DNA of 59,571 nucleotides from Methylorubrum rhodesianum (lineage in GTDB: Bacteria; Pseudomonadota; Alphaproteobacteria; Rhizobiales; Beijerinckiaceae): the NCBI RefSeq assembly GCF_014199985.1, contig NZ_JACHOS010000026.1, forward strand, positions 1-59,571, given 5' to 3'. How positions within the stretch are numbered: the first letter of the stretch is position 1; each line of letters starts with the position of its first letter. The notes beneath the pieces are model-generated. The model was not told where the DNA came from. It saw nothing but the letters and a program-made list of their open reading frames with translations, and did not search any database. A program made the translations under genes and the position numbers. This document shows, in pieces, positions 48,110-56,605 of this stretch.

Positions 48110-49279
48110 ATGACGCAGATCGAGCGCTACATATTCAGGATCGCGCTCGGGGCCTTCCTCACCTGCCTGATCGGCCTCACCGGCACGATCTGGGTGACGC
48201 AGGCCCTGCGCGAACTCGACCTCGTCACGGCCAAGGGGCAGACGCTCCTCGTCTTCCTGTTCATCACCGCCCTGTCGCTGCCGACGCTGATCACCGTGAT
48301 CGCCCCCGTGGCGCTGTTCATCGCCTGCGTCTACGCGCTCAATAAACTCAACGGCGATTCCGAGCTCATCGTGATGTCGGCCGCCGGCATGCCGCCGCGC
48401 CAGCTGCTGCGGCCCTTTGCGACGCTCGCGCTCGCCGTCAGCCTCGTCGTCGCCTTCCTGACGATCCAGGTGATGCCGTCCTCGTTCCAGGAGCTGCGCG
48501 ACGTGCTGACGCGGGTGCGCGGCGACTTCGTCGCCAACGTCGTCAAGGAGGGTCAGTTCACCGCCCTCGACAACGGCATCACCTTCCATTTCCGCGAGCG
48601 CGGCGCCGACGGCTCGCTCCAGGGCCTGTTCATCCAGGACAAGCGCGAGGCCGGCAAGGCGGTGGTCTACCTCGCCGAGCGCGGGCGCGTCGCGGATGTC
48701 GACGGGCAGACCTATCTCGTCCTGGAGAAGGGCAGCATCCACCGCCAGCAGAAGGACAGCCGCGATTCCTCGATCGTGAGCTACGAGCGCTACGCCGTCG
48801 ATCTCGCCGCCTTCACGCCCCCGGATTCGGAGACGATCTACAAGCCGCGCGAGCGCTCGACCCTGGCCCTGCTCTTCCCCGATACGGGCGAGGGCTATTA
48901 CCGCCTGCAGAAGGGCCGCTTCCGGGCCGAGCTGCACGACCGGCTCTCCGCCTGGCTCTACCCGCTGGCGCTCGCCTTCATCGCGTTTGCCGCGCTCGGC
49001 GACCCGCGCACCACGCGCCAGGGCCGGGGCCTGGCCGTGGCCGGGGCGGTGCTCGGCGTCGTGGCGCTTCGCATCGCGGGCTTCGCCGCGAGCAGCGCCG
49101 CCGTGCGCAGCCCCGGCGCGGTCGTGGCGATCTACGCCGCTCCGCTCGGGGCCATCGCCCTGTCCTGCCTCGTGATCTTCGGCGGCGCCCGGGCGCGGGC
49201 CTTGAACGAGCGGCTCGGGCGGTTCGGGCGGCGGCTCACGGGGGCCGTGCGGCGGCGCCCGCTGGCCGGGCGCGCCTGA
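48110..49279 (+). CDS. lptF: LPS export ABC transporter permease LptF, 389 aa
   Basis: One of two inner-membrane permeases of the LptB2FG transporter that extracts lipopolysaccharide. Six hydrophobic helices in a 3+3 arrangement surround a periplasmic beta-jellyroll. Visible are MTQIERYIFRIALGAFLTCL, LVFLFITALSLPTLITVIAP, the coupling-helix region LNKLNGDSELIVMSAAGMPP, PSSFQELRDVLTRVRGDF, VVKEGQFTALDNGITFHFRE, and the C-terminal LYPLALAFIAFAALGDPRTT. It is 10 bases from lptG and opens the lptF-lptG-lptD cluster. Confidence 0.95.
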   Translation: MTQIERYIFRIALGAFLTCLIGLTGTIWVTQALRELDLVTAKGQTLLVFLFITALSLPTLITVIAPVALFIACVYALNKLNGDSELIVMSAAGMPPRQLLRPFATLALAVSLVVAFLTIQVMPSSFQELRDVLTRVRGDFVANVVKEGQFTALDNGITFHFRERGADGSLQGLFIQDKREAGKAVVYLAERGRVADVDGQTYLVLEKGSIHRQQKDSRDSSIVSYERYAVDLAAFTPPDSETIYKPRERSTLALLFPDTGEGYYRLQKGRFRAELHDRLSAWLYPLALAFIAFAALGDPRTTRQGRGLAVAGAVLGVVALRIAGFAASSAAVRSPGAVVAIYAAPLGAIALSCLVIFGGARARALNERLGRFGRRLTGAVRRRPLAGRA

Positions 49280-49289
49280 GGCCACGGCG

Positions 49290-50378
49290 ATGCTGATCGG
49301 CGCGACCCTCGGCCGCTACTTCGCGTGGCGCTTCGTGCGCACCATCCTCGGCGTGTTCCTCACGGTCTTCGCCCTGGTCTACACCCTCGACTTCGTCGAG
49401 CTGCTGCGGCGCGCGGGCGATGCGGAGGGCGCCTCGCCCGGGCTGATGGCGCAGCTCGCCCTCTACCGCACGCCCGCCGTGGCCGAGAGCGTGCTGCCCT
49501 TCGCCGTTCTGTTCGGCTCCATGGCGGCCCTGCTCCAGCTCTCGCGCAAGCTCGAACTCGTGGTGGCGCGGGCCGCCGGCATCTCGGCGTGGCAGTTCCT
49601 CCAGCCCGGCGCCTTCGTCGCCCTGGCGATCGGCGCCCTGGCGATCGGCGCCTACAACCCGCTCTCGGCGGCGCTCAAGCAGCGCTCCAGCGAGATCGAG
49701 GCGAAGATCTTCGCCAAGGCGACCAAGGCCGGCACCGGCAAGGACCTGTGGCTGCGACAGCGCAGCGTGGACGGGCAGGCGATCATCCGCGCCGAGACGG
49801 CGATCGAGGGCACGACCACGCTCGCCGGCGTCACCGTGTTCCAGTTCGACGACGCGGGCGTCTTCACCGCGCAACTGGAGGCGGCGCGGGCGACCCTGCA
49901 CGACGGCTGGTGGGAGTTGCGCGATGTGCGGGTTCTCACACGCGATGAACCGCCCGAGAGCCACGAGGTCTACCTCGTCGCCTCGACCCTCGATCCGAGC
50001 CAGATCCGCCAGCGCTTCACGCCCCCGGAATCTGTGCCCTTCTGGCAACTTCCCGAGACCATCGCGCGCCACGAGCGGGCGGGCCTGGATGCCACGCGGT
50101 ACCGCCTCCAGTACGATGTGCTGCTGGCAACGCCCCTGCTCTACCTCGCGATGGTTCTCGTGGCGGCAACGGTTTCCTTAAGGTTCTTCCGCTTTGGTGG
50201 CGTCGGGAAACTCGTGCTCGGCGGGGTGAGCGCGGGCTTCGTTCTCTACGTCGCGCGGCAGGTGATGGAGGGGCTGGGCGCGTCGGGGATGGTCGCGCCG
50301 ACAGTGGCGGCGTGGTTCCCCGCCGTGGTAGGGAGTCTGCTCGGTACGCTCACGCTTCTCTACCAGGAGGACGGCTGA
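49290..50378 (+). CDS. lptG: LPS export ABC transporter permease LptG, 362 aa
   Basis: The partner permease of LptF. It begins MLIGATLGRYFAWRFVRTIL and has VFALVYTLDFVELLRRAGD, ESVLPFAVLFGSMAALLQLS, the coupling segment LSRKLELVVARAAGISAWQF, and the periplasmic domain (GKDLWLRQRSVDGQAIIRAE, FQFDDAGVFTAQLEAA). C-terminal helices include FRFGGVGKLVLGGVSAGFVL. Its stop codon overlaps the ATG of a 32-residue open frame (TGATG) that leads into lptD. All three lpt genes are probably one transcript. Confidence 0.95.
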   Translation: MLIGATLGRYFAWRFVRTILGVFLTVFALVYTLDFVELLRRAGDAEGASPGLMAQLALYRTPAVAESVLPFAVLFGSMAALLQLSRKLELVVARAAGISAWQFLQPGAFVALAIGALAIGAYNPLSAALKQRSSEIEAKIFAKATKAGTGKDLWLRQRSVDGQAIIRAETAIEGTTTLAGVTVFQFDDAGVFTAQLEAARATLHDGWWELRDVRVLTRDEPPESHEVYLVASTLDPSQIRQRFTPPESVPFWQLPETIARHERAGLDATRYRLQYDVLLATPLLYLAMVLVAATVSLRFFRFGGVGKLVLGGVSAGFVLYVARQVMEGLGASGMVAPTVAAWFPAVVGSLLGTLTLLYQEDG

Positions 50379-50476
50379 TGCGCGGTGCTCCGGGTGGGGA
50401 CGGGTTCGGTTGTGCCAGGGACTGGCTGGGTCGTCGTGCAGGGGGCTGCACAGGGTTCGAGGGACGCGTTGCGTAA
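50378..50476 (+). CDS. Short ORF bridging lptG and lptD, 32 aa (possible leader peptide)
   Basis: The ATG at 50378-50380 overlaps the lptG stop (TGATG). The frame runs 33 codons (MRGAPGGDGFGCARDWLGRR...) to TAA at 50474-50476, overlapping by eight bases the TTG at 50469 that best fits the lptD signal peptide. This chain could carry ribosomes from lptG to lptD. It could also be a chance frame, since lptD may start at the GTG at 50385. No homology is recognised. Confidence 0.3.
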   Translation: MRGAPGGDGFGCARDWLGRRAGGCTGFEGRVA

Positions 50477-53060
50477 GGTCGCCGACATCGCGATCACGGT
50501 CTCCATGGCCGCACTGCTGACGGCAGCCTTCGGGCTCGCCGCGCCGCGCGCCCATGCCCAGGCCGGGCTGGAACGGCTCGCCGGCTCCAAGGAGAAGGAC
50601 GGGAAAGGCCAGCGCCTGCTCGTCGAGGCCGACGAGCTGATCTACGACAACGACCGCAACACCGTGACCGCCCGCGGCAATGCCGAGCTGCATTACGGCG
50701 CGCGCACGCTCCAGGCGGACCGGGTGCGCTACGACCGCGGCACGAGCCGGGTCTTCGCCGAGGGCAATGTCCGCCTCACCGACGAGACCGGCGCCGTCGT
50801 CACCGGCGATCGGATGGAGCTGACCGACGACTTCAAGAACGGCTTCGTCGACGCGCTGCGCATCCAGCAGACGGTCCAGCTCAAGGGCGAGACCGTGCGC
50901 ACCCGCATCTCCGCCCCGCGGGCGGAGCGAATCGCGGGCGAGCAATCGAGCTTCGACTACGCCACCTACACCGCCTGCGAGCCGTGCAAGGACCATCCGG
51001 AGACGCCGCCGCTCTGGCAGATCAAGGCGGCCAAGATCATCCACAACAATGAGACCCACACCATCAGCTACGAGGATTCGACCCTCGAGCTCGGTGGCAT
51101 CCCGGTCGCCTACCTGCCCTATTTCGAGTCCGCCGACCCGACGGTGAAGCGCAAGACCGGCTTCCTGACGCCGCGCTTCATCACCTCGACGGCGATCGGC
51201 ACCGGCGTGGCGACGCCGTTCTTCATCAACCTCGATCCGAGCTACGACCTGACGCTCTCGCCGGCCTTCGTCTCGCGCCAGGGCGTGCTGGGCCAGGCCG
51301 AGTTCCGCCAGCGGATCGACAACGGCAGCTACAATCTCCGCCTGTCGGGCATCTTCCAGACCACGCCCTCGGCCTTCCTGCCGGGGCCGCTGGGGGCTGC
51401 CGACCGCGAGTTCCGCGGCTCGATCGAGTCGCGCGGGCGCTTCTTCATCAACGAGCACTGGCGCACGGGCTGGGACCTCGTTGGCGTGACCGACAAGTGG
51501 TTCCTCGACAATTACCGCATCCGCAACCAGAACATCACCACGGACTATTTCCGCGAGGCGGTCTCGACCGCCTACCTGATCGGCCAGGGCGACCGCTCGT
51601 GGTTCGAGGCGCGGGGCTACTACTTCAAGGCCCTGTCGAGCTTCGACTGGCAGAAGGAGCAGCCGGTCGTCCTGCCGGTGATCGACTACGACAAGCGCAT
51701 CGACGGGCCGGGCAAGCTCGGCGGCGAGGTGCGGTTCGAGGCCAACGTCACCAGTCTCTCGCGCGAGGCGACGGACTTCCAGGGCATCCCGCGCACGGGC
51801 AGCTACCTGTTCGCCCCGAGCGTCAACGGGATCAGCTACCCGCTCTACGAGACCTGCACCACCTTCGTGCGCGACCGCTGCATCGTGCGGGGCCTGGGCG
51901 GCGTCGACACGCGGCTCTCGGCCCAGGTCTCCTGGCGGCGCAGCTTCATCGACGATTTCGGGCAGGTCTTCACGCCGTTCACCTACCTGCGCACCGACGC
52001 CTTCTTCGTGAACCCGAGCCGGTCGGGCTTCCAGAACGCGCTGGTGAACAACATCACCACGATCGATGACGGCTTCTCCGGCCGCGTCATGCCGGCGATC
52101 GGCCTCGACTACCGTTATCCCTTCGTCGCCGATTTCGGGGGCCTCGGCGTCCATACCCTGGAGCCGATCGCCCAGGTGATCGCCCGGCCCTCCGAGACCC
52201 GGATCGGCCGGCTGCCGAACGAGGATGCGCAGAGCCTCGTCTTCGACGACACCTCGCTGTTCCAGTGGGACAAGTTCTCCGGCTACGACCGGGTCGAGGG
52301 CGGCGTGCGGGCCAATCTCGGCGCGCAGTATTCCGTCGTGACCCCGACCGGCTGGTACGCCAACCTGATGTTCGGCGAGTCGATCCAGATCGCGGGCGTC
52401 AACTCGTTCCGCCGCGGCGATGTCGCCAATGTCGGCCTCGATTCCGGCCTGGAGAACCGCCGCTCGGACTTCGTCAGCCGCTTCCAGCTCTCGCCCAACC
52501 AGAACATCAGCTTCATCGCCCGCGCCCGCTTCGACCAGCGCGACTTCGCGGTGAACCGGTTCGAGGCCGGCGTGACCGCGCGGTTCTCGCCGTTCCTGCC
52601 GCTCGAGACCTCGCTGTTCTACTCCACCTACGAGGCGCAGCCGGCCCTGGGCTTCCCCCATCGCCGCGAGGGCGTGACCGCGTCCGCCACCTACCGCATC
52701 ACCCCGAACTGGTTCGTCACCGGCTCGGCGCTCGTCGACTTCACCCACTACCTCGACACGCGCGACACCTTCGCCGACTACTACACCGCCTACCTCGCCA
52801 ACCCGGTCGGCCTCTCGCCAGTCTACAGCAATCCGGGCAAGGCCTACCTCTCCGGCATGAGCCTGGGCGGCGGCTATCAGGACGAGTGCACCACGGTCTC
52901 GCTCAACTACATCGTCTCGCCCATCGCCACCGCGATCGGCGTGCGCGAGCGCAACCAGACCGTGCTGCTGCGCCTGGAGCTGAAGACGCTCGGCGAGGCG
53001 GACCTGCGCCAGAACGTCAGCACCTCGACGACCGCCGACGGCATCGCCACGGTGCGCTGA
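50469..53060 (+). CDS. lptD: LPS-assembly protein LptD (outer-membrane translocon)
   Basis: The outer-membrane barrel that inserts lipopolysaccharide. From the TTG at 50469 the protein begins with a standard signal peptide (KVADIAITVSMAALLTAAFG ... AHAQA); GAGG lies six bases before it. A GTG at 50385 would add 28 residues. The N-terminal OstA/jellyroll domain shows LVEADELIYDNDRNTVTARG and VRYDRGTSRVFAEGNVRLTD. The barrel domain includes TACEPCKDHPETPPLWQIKA, TLELGGIPVAYLPYFESADP, KRKTGFLTPRFITSTAIG, GLDYRYPFVADF and a C-terminal ECTTVSLNY strand. Conserved Cys residues for the inter-domain disulfides are visible (CEPC, ECTT). surA, often next to lptD, is not here. Confidence 0.94.
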   Translation: MRKVADIAITVSMAALLTAAFGLAAPRAHAQAGLERLAGSKEKDGKGQRLLVEADELIYDNDRNTVTARGNAELHYGARTLQADRVRYDRGTSRVFAEGNVRLTDETGAVVTGDRMELTDDFKNGFVDALRIQQTVQLKGETVRTRISAPRAERIAGEQSSFDYATYTACEPCKDHPETPPLWQIKAAKIIHNNETHTISYEDSTLELGGIPVAYLPYFESADPTVKRKTGFLTPRFITSTAIGTGVATPFFINLDPSYDLTLSPAFVSRQGVLGQAEFRQRIDNGSYNLRLSGIFQTTPSAFLPGPLGAADREFRGSIESRGRFFINEHWRTGWDLVGVTDKWFLDNYRIRNQNITTDYFREAVSTAYLIGQGDRSWFEARGYYFKALSSFDWQKEQPVVLPVIDYDKRIDGPGKLGGEVRFEANVTSLSREATDFQGIPRTGSYLFAPSVNGISYPLYETCTTFVRDRCIVRGLGGVDTRLSAQVSWRRSFIDDFGQVFTPFTYLRTDAFFVNPSRSGFQNALVNNITTIDDGFSGRVMPAIGLDYRYPFVADFGGLGVHTLEPIAQVIARPSETRIGRLPNEDAQSLVFDDTSLFQWDKFSGYDRVEGGVRANLGAQYSVVTPTGWYANLMFGESIQIAGVNSFRRGDVANVGLDSGLENRRSDFVSRFQLSPNQNISFIARARFDQRDFAVNRFEAGVTARFSPFLPLETSLFYSTYEAQPALGFPHRREGVTASATYRITPNWFVTGSALVDFTHYLDTRDTFADYYTAYLANPVGLSPVYSNPGKAYLSGMSLGGGYQDECTTVSLNYIVSPIATAIGVRERNQTVLLRLELKTLGEADLRQNVSTSTTADGIATVR

Positions 53061-53216
53061 CCGTGGAGCGCCCTGTAGGGTGATAGGGGGCGCGTCGGTG
53101 CAGCCGGGCCACGCCGCCCCCGAAACGGCGCGATCGCTCGCGCCCCCGCCCCGTCCTCGCTTGACCCTGCCCGGCACGCCCCCGACGGTGGCGCGCAACA
53201 TCGGACGGGAACGGAC

Positions 53217-53693
53217 ATGGCCCTTCTTCAGCGGCTCCTCGCTTACGCCTCCTCGGCCTTCGGCCTGCCGGCCTCGGCCGAGACCGTGCCCGACGGCAGC
53301 GAGGAGCATCTCGCGGCGACCGCGCTGCTCGTCCACGTCGCCCGCGCCGACGGCGTGCTCGACCCGGCGGAGTCCGAGCGGCTGGTGCGGCTCGTGCGCC
53401 GCCGCTACGCGGAGAGCGACGCGGAGGCGCAGGGCCTGATCGAGCGTGCCGCCGCCTTCGAGGCGCAGACCCGCGACATGACGAGCCTGGTCGAACTGAT
53501 CGGCAGCGACGGCAGCAGCCCGGAGGAGCGGACGCGTCTGCTCGCCATGGCCTGGTCGGTGGCCGGCGCCGACGGCGACCTGCACGAATTCGAGGAGGCG
53601 CTGGTCTGGCGCCTCGGCAAGCTGCTCGGCTTCGACGAGCCGGCGATCGCCGCCGCCCGCGACCGCGGCTTCCGCGAGCCCGCCGGCGCGTGA
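53217..53693 (+). CDS. TerB-like family protein, 158 aa
   Basis: A small helical protein of the TerB/DjlA-N-terminal-like fold, cytoplasmic or membrane-associated; the biochemical role is unclear. The repeat of acidic EF-hand-like loops is visible: ATALLVHVARADGVLDPAES and MAWSVAGADGDLHEFEEALV, each with the DG(v/d)L-x-x-x-E motif of TerB proteins that may bind metal. The N-terminus (MALLQRLLAYASSAFGLPAS) is amphipathic. A single gene between lptD and the lrgAB pair. Tellurite resistance is not implied by family membership alone. Confidence 0.8.
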   Translation: MALLQRLLAYASSAFGLPASAETVPDGSEEHLAATALLVHVARADGVLDPAESERLVRLVRRRYAESDAEAQGLIERAAAFEAQTRDMTSLVELIGSDGSSPEERTRLLAMAWSVAGADGDLHEFEEALVWRLGKLLGFDEPAIAAARDRGFREPAGA

Positions 53694-53710
53694 CGGCGGG
53701 CCGTCATGGG

Positions 53711-53815
53711 TTTCGAAAGGGCAAGCCCTTTCGCGGGTCCCCGGCGGAGCCCTGGGACCCCATCGGGGCGCTGCCCCAGGACCCCGCCGAAGGGATGATC
53801 CCCTCGGGATCCCGG
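53711..53815. repeat. Hairpin-rich intergenic repeat element
   Basis: Consecutive inverted repeats: CGAAAGGGC (53714-53722) with GCCCTTTCG (53725-53733); GGGTCC (53735-53740) with GGACCC (53755-53760); then GGGGC/GCCCC around 53764-53776. The phrases 'CCCCAGGACCCCGCCGAAGGG' type are characteristic of REP-like extragenic elements in GC-rich alphaproteobacteria (from memory, not searched). It separates the terB-like gene from lrgA. Confidence 0.6.
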
Positions 53816-53823
53816 ATTGCACG

Positions 53824-54267
53824 ATGATCGTCAGCCTGACCCTGATCCTGCTCGCCCAGCTTCTGGGGGAGGTCGCGGCCCGCGCCGCCGGCCTGCCGGT
53901 GCCGGGACCGGTGATCGGCATGGCGCTGCTTCTCGGCTTCCTGCTCCTGCGCGACCGGACGCAGCCGGCCTCGAACCGCTGGCTGCCGCCGCCGCTGGTC
54001 GATGGCGGCCTGGAGGGCACCGCCAAGGGCATGCTGGCGCATCTCTCGATCCTGTTCGTGCCCGCCGGCGTCGGCATCGTCGGCAAGCTCGACGTGCTGG
54101 CGAGCCACGGGCTCGCGCTCGCTGTGGTGCTCACCCTCTCCGTGACCCTGACGCTGGCGGCGACCGTGCTCACCTTCGTCGCGGTCTCGCGGATGCTTGA
54201 GCATCGGCCCGAAAGGGGGTGGCGGGCTTTCGGAAGGAGCCGATCCAAGGACGGTGACCGTCGATGA
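53824..54267 (+). CDS. CidA/LrgA-family holin-like protein, 147 aa
   Basis: A small inner-membrane protein of the CidA/LrgA family, proposed to modulate murein hydrolase export, metabolite (pyruvate) transport or cell lysis. Four hydrophobic segments are visible, with the family signature LPVPGPVIGMALLLGFLLL and GGLEGTAKGMLAHLSILFVP followed by AGVGIVG. The C-terminal tail is basic (FGRSRSKDGDRR). Its stop overlaps the lrgB ATG (ATGA), so the pair is translationally coupled. Confidence 0.92.
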   Translation: MIVSLTLILLAQLLGEVAARAAGLPVPGPVIGMALLLGFLLLRDRTQPASNRWLPPPLVDGGLEGTAKGMLAHLSILFVPAGVGIVGKLDVLASHGLALAVVLTLSVTLTLAATVLTFVAVSRMLEHRPERGWRAFGRSRSKDGDRR

Positions 54268-54980
54268 CCGGCGAGTTCGCCCTCTGGGTCTATCTGAGCC
54301 ACACCCCTCTGCTGTGGCTCACCGTGACGCTGCTGGCCTACGCGGTCGCCGACCGCTTCTTCCAGGCGGCCGGGCGCCACCCGCTCGCCAACCCGGTGAT
54401 CCACGCGATCTGGATGATCGGCCTCGTCCTGACGCTCACCGGCACGCCCTACCGCACCTATTTCGAGGGCGCGCAGTTCGTGCACTTCCTGCTCGGGCCG
54501 GCCACGGTGGCGCTGGCCGTGCCGCTCTACGAGCGGCGGGCGACGGTGATGCGCGCGCTCCTGCCGATGCTCGCCGCCCTTCTGGTCGGCTGCGTCACGG
54601 CGATGACCTCGGCGCTCGTCTTCGCCCGGCTCGCCGGCATCCCCTACGACGTGCGGCTGGCGATGGCCCCGAAATCCGTGACCACGGGCGTCGCCATGGG
54701 CATCGTCGAGGCGCTCGGCGGCGACCCGACGCTCGCCGCCGTGCTGGTGATGCTGACCGGCATGGCCGGCGCGGTGATCGTCACGCCGCTGATGCGCACC
54801 CTGCGCGTCGAGGACATGCGCGCCCGCGGCTTCGCGGCGGGGCTCGCCGCCCACGGTCTCGGCACCGCCCGCGCCTTCCAGGTCAGCGAGGTTGCGGGCA
54901 CCTTCGCCGGCATCGCCATGGGCTTGAACGCGTTCCTCACCGCGATCCTGGTGCCGGTGGCGGTGAGCGTGTTGCGGTGA
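54264..54980 (+). CDS. LrgB-family membrane protein, 238 aa
   Basis: The partner of the CidA/LrgA protein, an integral membrane protein of about six to eight helices. Marks are FLLGPATVALAVPLYERRAT, LLVGCVTAMTSAL, LAMAPKSVTTGVAMGIVEAL, DPTLAAVLVMLTGMAGAVIV and AHGLGTARAFQVSEVAGTFA with GIAMGLNA, all typical of LrgB. It starts inside the previous gene's stop (ATGA). The stop lies in the second copy of a 14-base tandem duplication at 54960-54987. Confidence 0.93.
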   Translation: MTGEFALWVYLSHTPLLWLTVTLLAYAVADRFFQAAGRHPLANPVIHAIWMIGLVLTLTGTPYRTYFEGAQFVHFLLGPATVALAVPLYERRATVMRALLPMLAALLVGCVTAMTSALVFARLAGIPYDVRLAMAPKSVTTGVAMGIVEALGGDPTLAAVLVMLTGMAGAVIVTPLMRTLRVEDMRARGFAAGLAAHGLGTARAFQVSEVAGTFAGIAMGLNAFLTAILVPVAVSVLR

Positions 54981-55240
54981 GCGTGTTGCCGTGAGCTCTT
55001 GCCGGCCCCCGGGCGTGCCGCACGGAGGCACGACGGGGGGGCGGGACGGATTCGCCGCCCGGCCACGCCCCGTCACGTTCGAGTGTCGAACATAATCCGC
55101 ATCGCGGCACCGGCCCGGTCGTGAGTATTCCCGATCTGTGCGAGGCCGCACGACGATGAGTTGAGCGCGATCGGAAAGTCTTCGGGAGTCACGCTGCCGC
55201 CGTGATTGTCTGTCCACCCCTTCGGCAACGCCTGGAGCCG

Positions 55241-56419
55241 ATGAAGACAATGTCGAACGGCACCCCGACCTTCTGGATGACCATGGCCGCCGTCAGCGCC
55301 TCGTTCGGCGCGCTGCACGGCCTCCTGTTCAACGACGGGCCGACGCTCCCCGGGATCCTCTACGGCACCGGTGTCGGGCTCACGGTGATCGCCTACGAGC
55401 GCGGCGTCTTCCTCGCCGATTACAGCCAGCGCCTGCGGCGGCTGCCGACGCTCGCCTATTTCGCCGCCGCCGAGATCAGCCTGGTCCTCGTCATCGTGAC
55501 TGCGATGTCGGTGACCGGCTCGGTCGTCTGGGCGCTCGGCATCGCGGACAAGACCTTCCTGGAGGCCGTGACGCCCAAGCTCCTCACGCTCCCGTTCGCG
55601 CTGGCGGTCTCGGCGCTGATCGTCGCCGTCCTACGGGTTCGCGACCTGATCGGCAGCGAGACGTTCACGAGCCTGATCCTCGGGCGCTACCATCGCCCGG
55701 TCAGCGAGGCGCGGGTGTTCCTGTTCCTCGATCTCGTCGGATCGACGGCCTACGCGGAGCGGCACGGCGACCTCGCGGCGCAGGAACTCCTGAAGGCGGT
55801 CTTCGCCGCGATCGCCGAGCCGGTGCGGCGCCACCGCGGGCAGGTGGACGACTATGTCGGCGATCAGGTCATCGTCTCCTGGCCCCTCGCGCGCGGCATC
55901 GAGCGGGCGCGCTGCGTCGCCTGCGTCTTCGCGATCCGCCGAACCCTCGAGGCCGACCGGGACGGATGGCTCGCCCGCTTCGGCTTCGTTCCCGAACTGC
56001 GCGCGGCCCTGCACGGCGGCGGCGTCGTGACGGCGGAGGTCGGCGTCGACCGGCACAAGATCGCCTATTTCGGCGACGTCATGAATGCGACCGCCCGGCT
56101 GGAGGGGCTGTGCCGGGAGACCGGGCGGAGCGTGCTGATCTCGGATGCCGTCCTGGCCCGGCTGCCCGCCCTCCCCGACGGCATCGAGGCCGAGGCACTC
56201 GGCGGGTACCGCCTGCGGGGCCGTAGCGAGACCATGGCCGTGCATGCGCTGACGGAGATGGCCCCGGTCACGGCGGTGGCCTCGAACCCTCGGGCCGGAA
56301 CCGAGCGGAAGCCGGCGGTGCCGCACCTCGCACCGCATCTTGCGCCGCATCTTGCGCCTTGGCCCGAGCGGCCGGGGGCCGAAGCGCGGGTGCCGCGACG
56401 GTCGGCGGCCTCCGCCTGA
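55241..56419 (+). CDS. Membrane-anchored class III adenylate/guanylate cyclase, 392 aa
   Basis: Produces cAMP or cGMP. Four N-terminal helices (around FWMTMAAVSASFGALHGLLF, GILYGTGVGLTVIAYE, EISLVLVIVTAMSVTGSVVW and LPFALAVSALIVAVLRV) anchor a cytoplasmic catalytic domain at about residues 165-345. It has the first metal Asp in FLFLDLVGSTAYAERHG, the second in DDYVGDQVIVSW, HGGGVVTAEVG, and YFGDVMNATARLEGLCRETG. Both metal sites seem intact, so activity is expected. The substrate-determining residues cannot be assigned here. The C-terminus has a low-complexity HLAP-repeat tail. Start at ATG 55241 or 55250, both after CCTGGAG. Confidence 0.9.
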   Translation: MKTMSNGTPTFWMTMAAVSASFGALHGLLFNDGPTLPGILYGTGVGLTVIAYERGVFLADYSQRLRRLPTLAYFAAAEISLVLVIVTAMSVTGSVVWALGIADKTFLEAVTPKLLTLPFALAVSALIVAVLRVRDLIGSETFTSLILGRYHRPVSEARVFLFLDLVGSTAYAERHGDLAAQELLKAVFAAIAEPVRRHRGQVDDYVGDQVIVSWPLARGIERARCVACVFAIRRTLEADRDGWLARFGFVPELRAALHGGGVVTAEVGVDRHKIAYFGDVMNATARLEGLCRETGRSVLISDAVLARLPALPDGIEAEALGGYRLRGRSETMAVHALTEMAPVTAVASNPRAGTERKPAVPHLAPHLAPHLAPWPERPGAEARVPRRSAASA

Positions 56420-56605
56420 GCCGAGCCCGGCCTGCCGTGTTGCGCCGCGATACCTGACCCTCTACAAGCCGGGGCATTCGCCTGGACCCGGTGCAAGCCC
56501 GGGTGGCTCTTCCGGCCGCCGATCCGCCGGACCACGCATTCGCGACGCCGCCTTCCCTCCCCCGCATCGTCGGCGGAGCCCGCGTCCCTCTGCGGAATTT
56601 CCTCG

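Noticed and set aside
53217..53693. Calling the TerB-like gene a tellurite resistance determinant
   Set aside because: No terC/D/Z partners are present and the fold occurs widely without that function.
50178..55250. A 1690-codon minus-strand open frame antisense to lptD, terB-like, lrgAB
   Set aside because: It is a shadow of GC-rich coding on the other strand: low-complexity Arg/Gly/Ala sequence, no start signal, and it crosses several well-supported genes.
55073..55318. 81-codon minus-strand frame over the cyclase start
   Set aside because: Its first part is the cyclase shadow and the rest shows no protein-like feature.
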